This document shows, in pieces, positions 63,975-64,000 of a stretch of DNA of 64,000 bases. The translations under genes and the position numbers were made by a program. Source of the stretch: Eutreptiella sp. 'Long Island Sound 2002' (lineage: Eukaryota; Euglenozoa; Euglenophyceae; Eutreptiales; Eutreptiaceae); contig OZ038381.1 in NCBI GenBank assembly GCA_964036045.1, forward strand, positions 160,460,283 to 160,524,282. Reading direction: 5' to 3'. The notes beneath the pieces were generated by a model. That model saw only the letters and a list, made by a program, of their open reading frames with translations, made no database searches and had not been told where the DNA came from. Each line of letters starts with the position of its first letter. Positions within the stretch are counted from its first letter, which is position 1.

Positions 63975-64000
63975 CTAGACGTGGCCTGCCGCAGCTCCCT
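63975..64000 (-). CDS. Element B gag, last codons (partial)
   Basis: The last few codons of gag enter from beyond the window and stop at UAG (63,977-63,975) in the context GTC-TAG-AGG-AGC, identical to element A. Confidence 0.7.

Larger units (their letters stand above)
56073..64000 (-). mobile_element. Element B: near-intact chromovirus, 5' part outside window
   Basis: Same family and order as element A. The window holds the end of gag, all of pol, the 3' untranslated part, polypurine tract and 3' LTR. Apart from the UAG between gag and pol, which element A shares, I see one nonsense codon (59,436-59,438) in 5 kb of coding sequence. Confidence 0.9.

Overview
This window looks like nuclear DNA of a eukaryote. 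It has no operon-like gene layout. It holds long satellite arrays with higher-order structure, chromodomain Ty3/Gypsy LTR retrotransposons, degraded DNA and tyrosine-recombinase transposons, and one gene that reads cleanly only when five GT-AG introns are removed. The mix resembles a large, repeat-rich green-lineage (perhaps algal) genome, but nothing here fixes the species.

Layout. 1-18.2 kb is mostly a satellite array of about 85-bp units. It contains higher-order repeats of 2,011 bp (three near-identical copies), 844 bp and 421 bp, an inverted block bounded by a perfect 31-bp inverted repeat, and an embedded pogo/Tigger-type pseudogene with a CENP-B-type DNA-binding domain. Two direct copies of an unrecognised sequence (about 270-640 and 18,541-18,890) flank the array. 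19-23.7 kb is degraded sequence of unknown origin. 23,701-25,063 is a six-exon gene for a 227-residue charged coiled-coil protein. 28.3-30.4 kb is a broken element with a zinc knuckle and a tyrosine-recombinase-like domain. 30.8-32.9 kb is a diverged tandem pair of about 1 kb units, each with a tRNA-like promoter pair on the minus strand.

32,880-52,315 is a minus-strand chromovirus (element A): LTR, PBS, gag, UAG, pol (protease, extra domain, RT, RNase H, integrase, chromodomain), polypurine tract, LTR. Its gag is split by a 7,187-bp insertion of extreme GC content (41,171-48,357) flanked by a 30-bp target duplication. This insert carries three overlapping ORFs unlike anything I recognise and is the best candidate for an undescribed element. 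54,366-56,072 is a fragment of a second, unrelated chromodomain Gypsy family (element C). It is cut by the LTR of element B (56,073 to beyond the right edge), a near-intact relative of element A with one nonsense codon in the part visible here.

Elements A and B share two unusual features: gag and pol lie in one frame separated by a UAG with no ATG at the start of pol, and a domain resembling the 'FAS' domain of DIRS-type and phage proteins lies between protease and RT. The history I infer is repeated nesting: B into C, the GC-rich element into A, and other repeats replacing part of A's 3' LTR.
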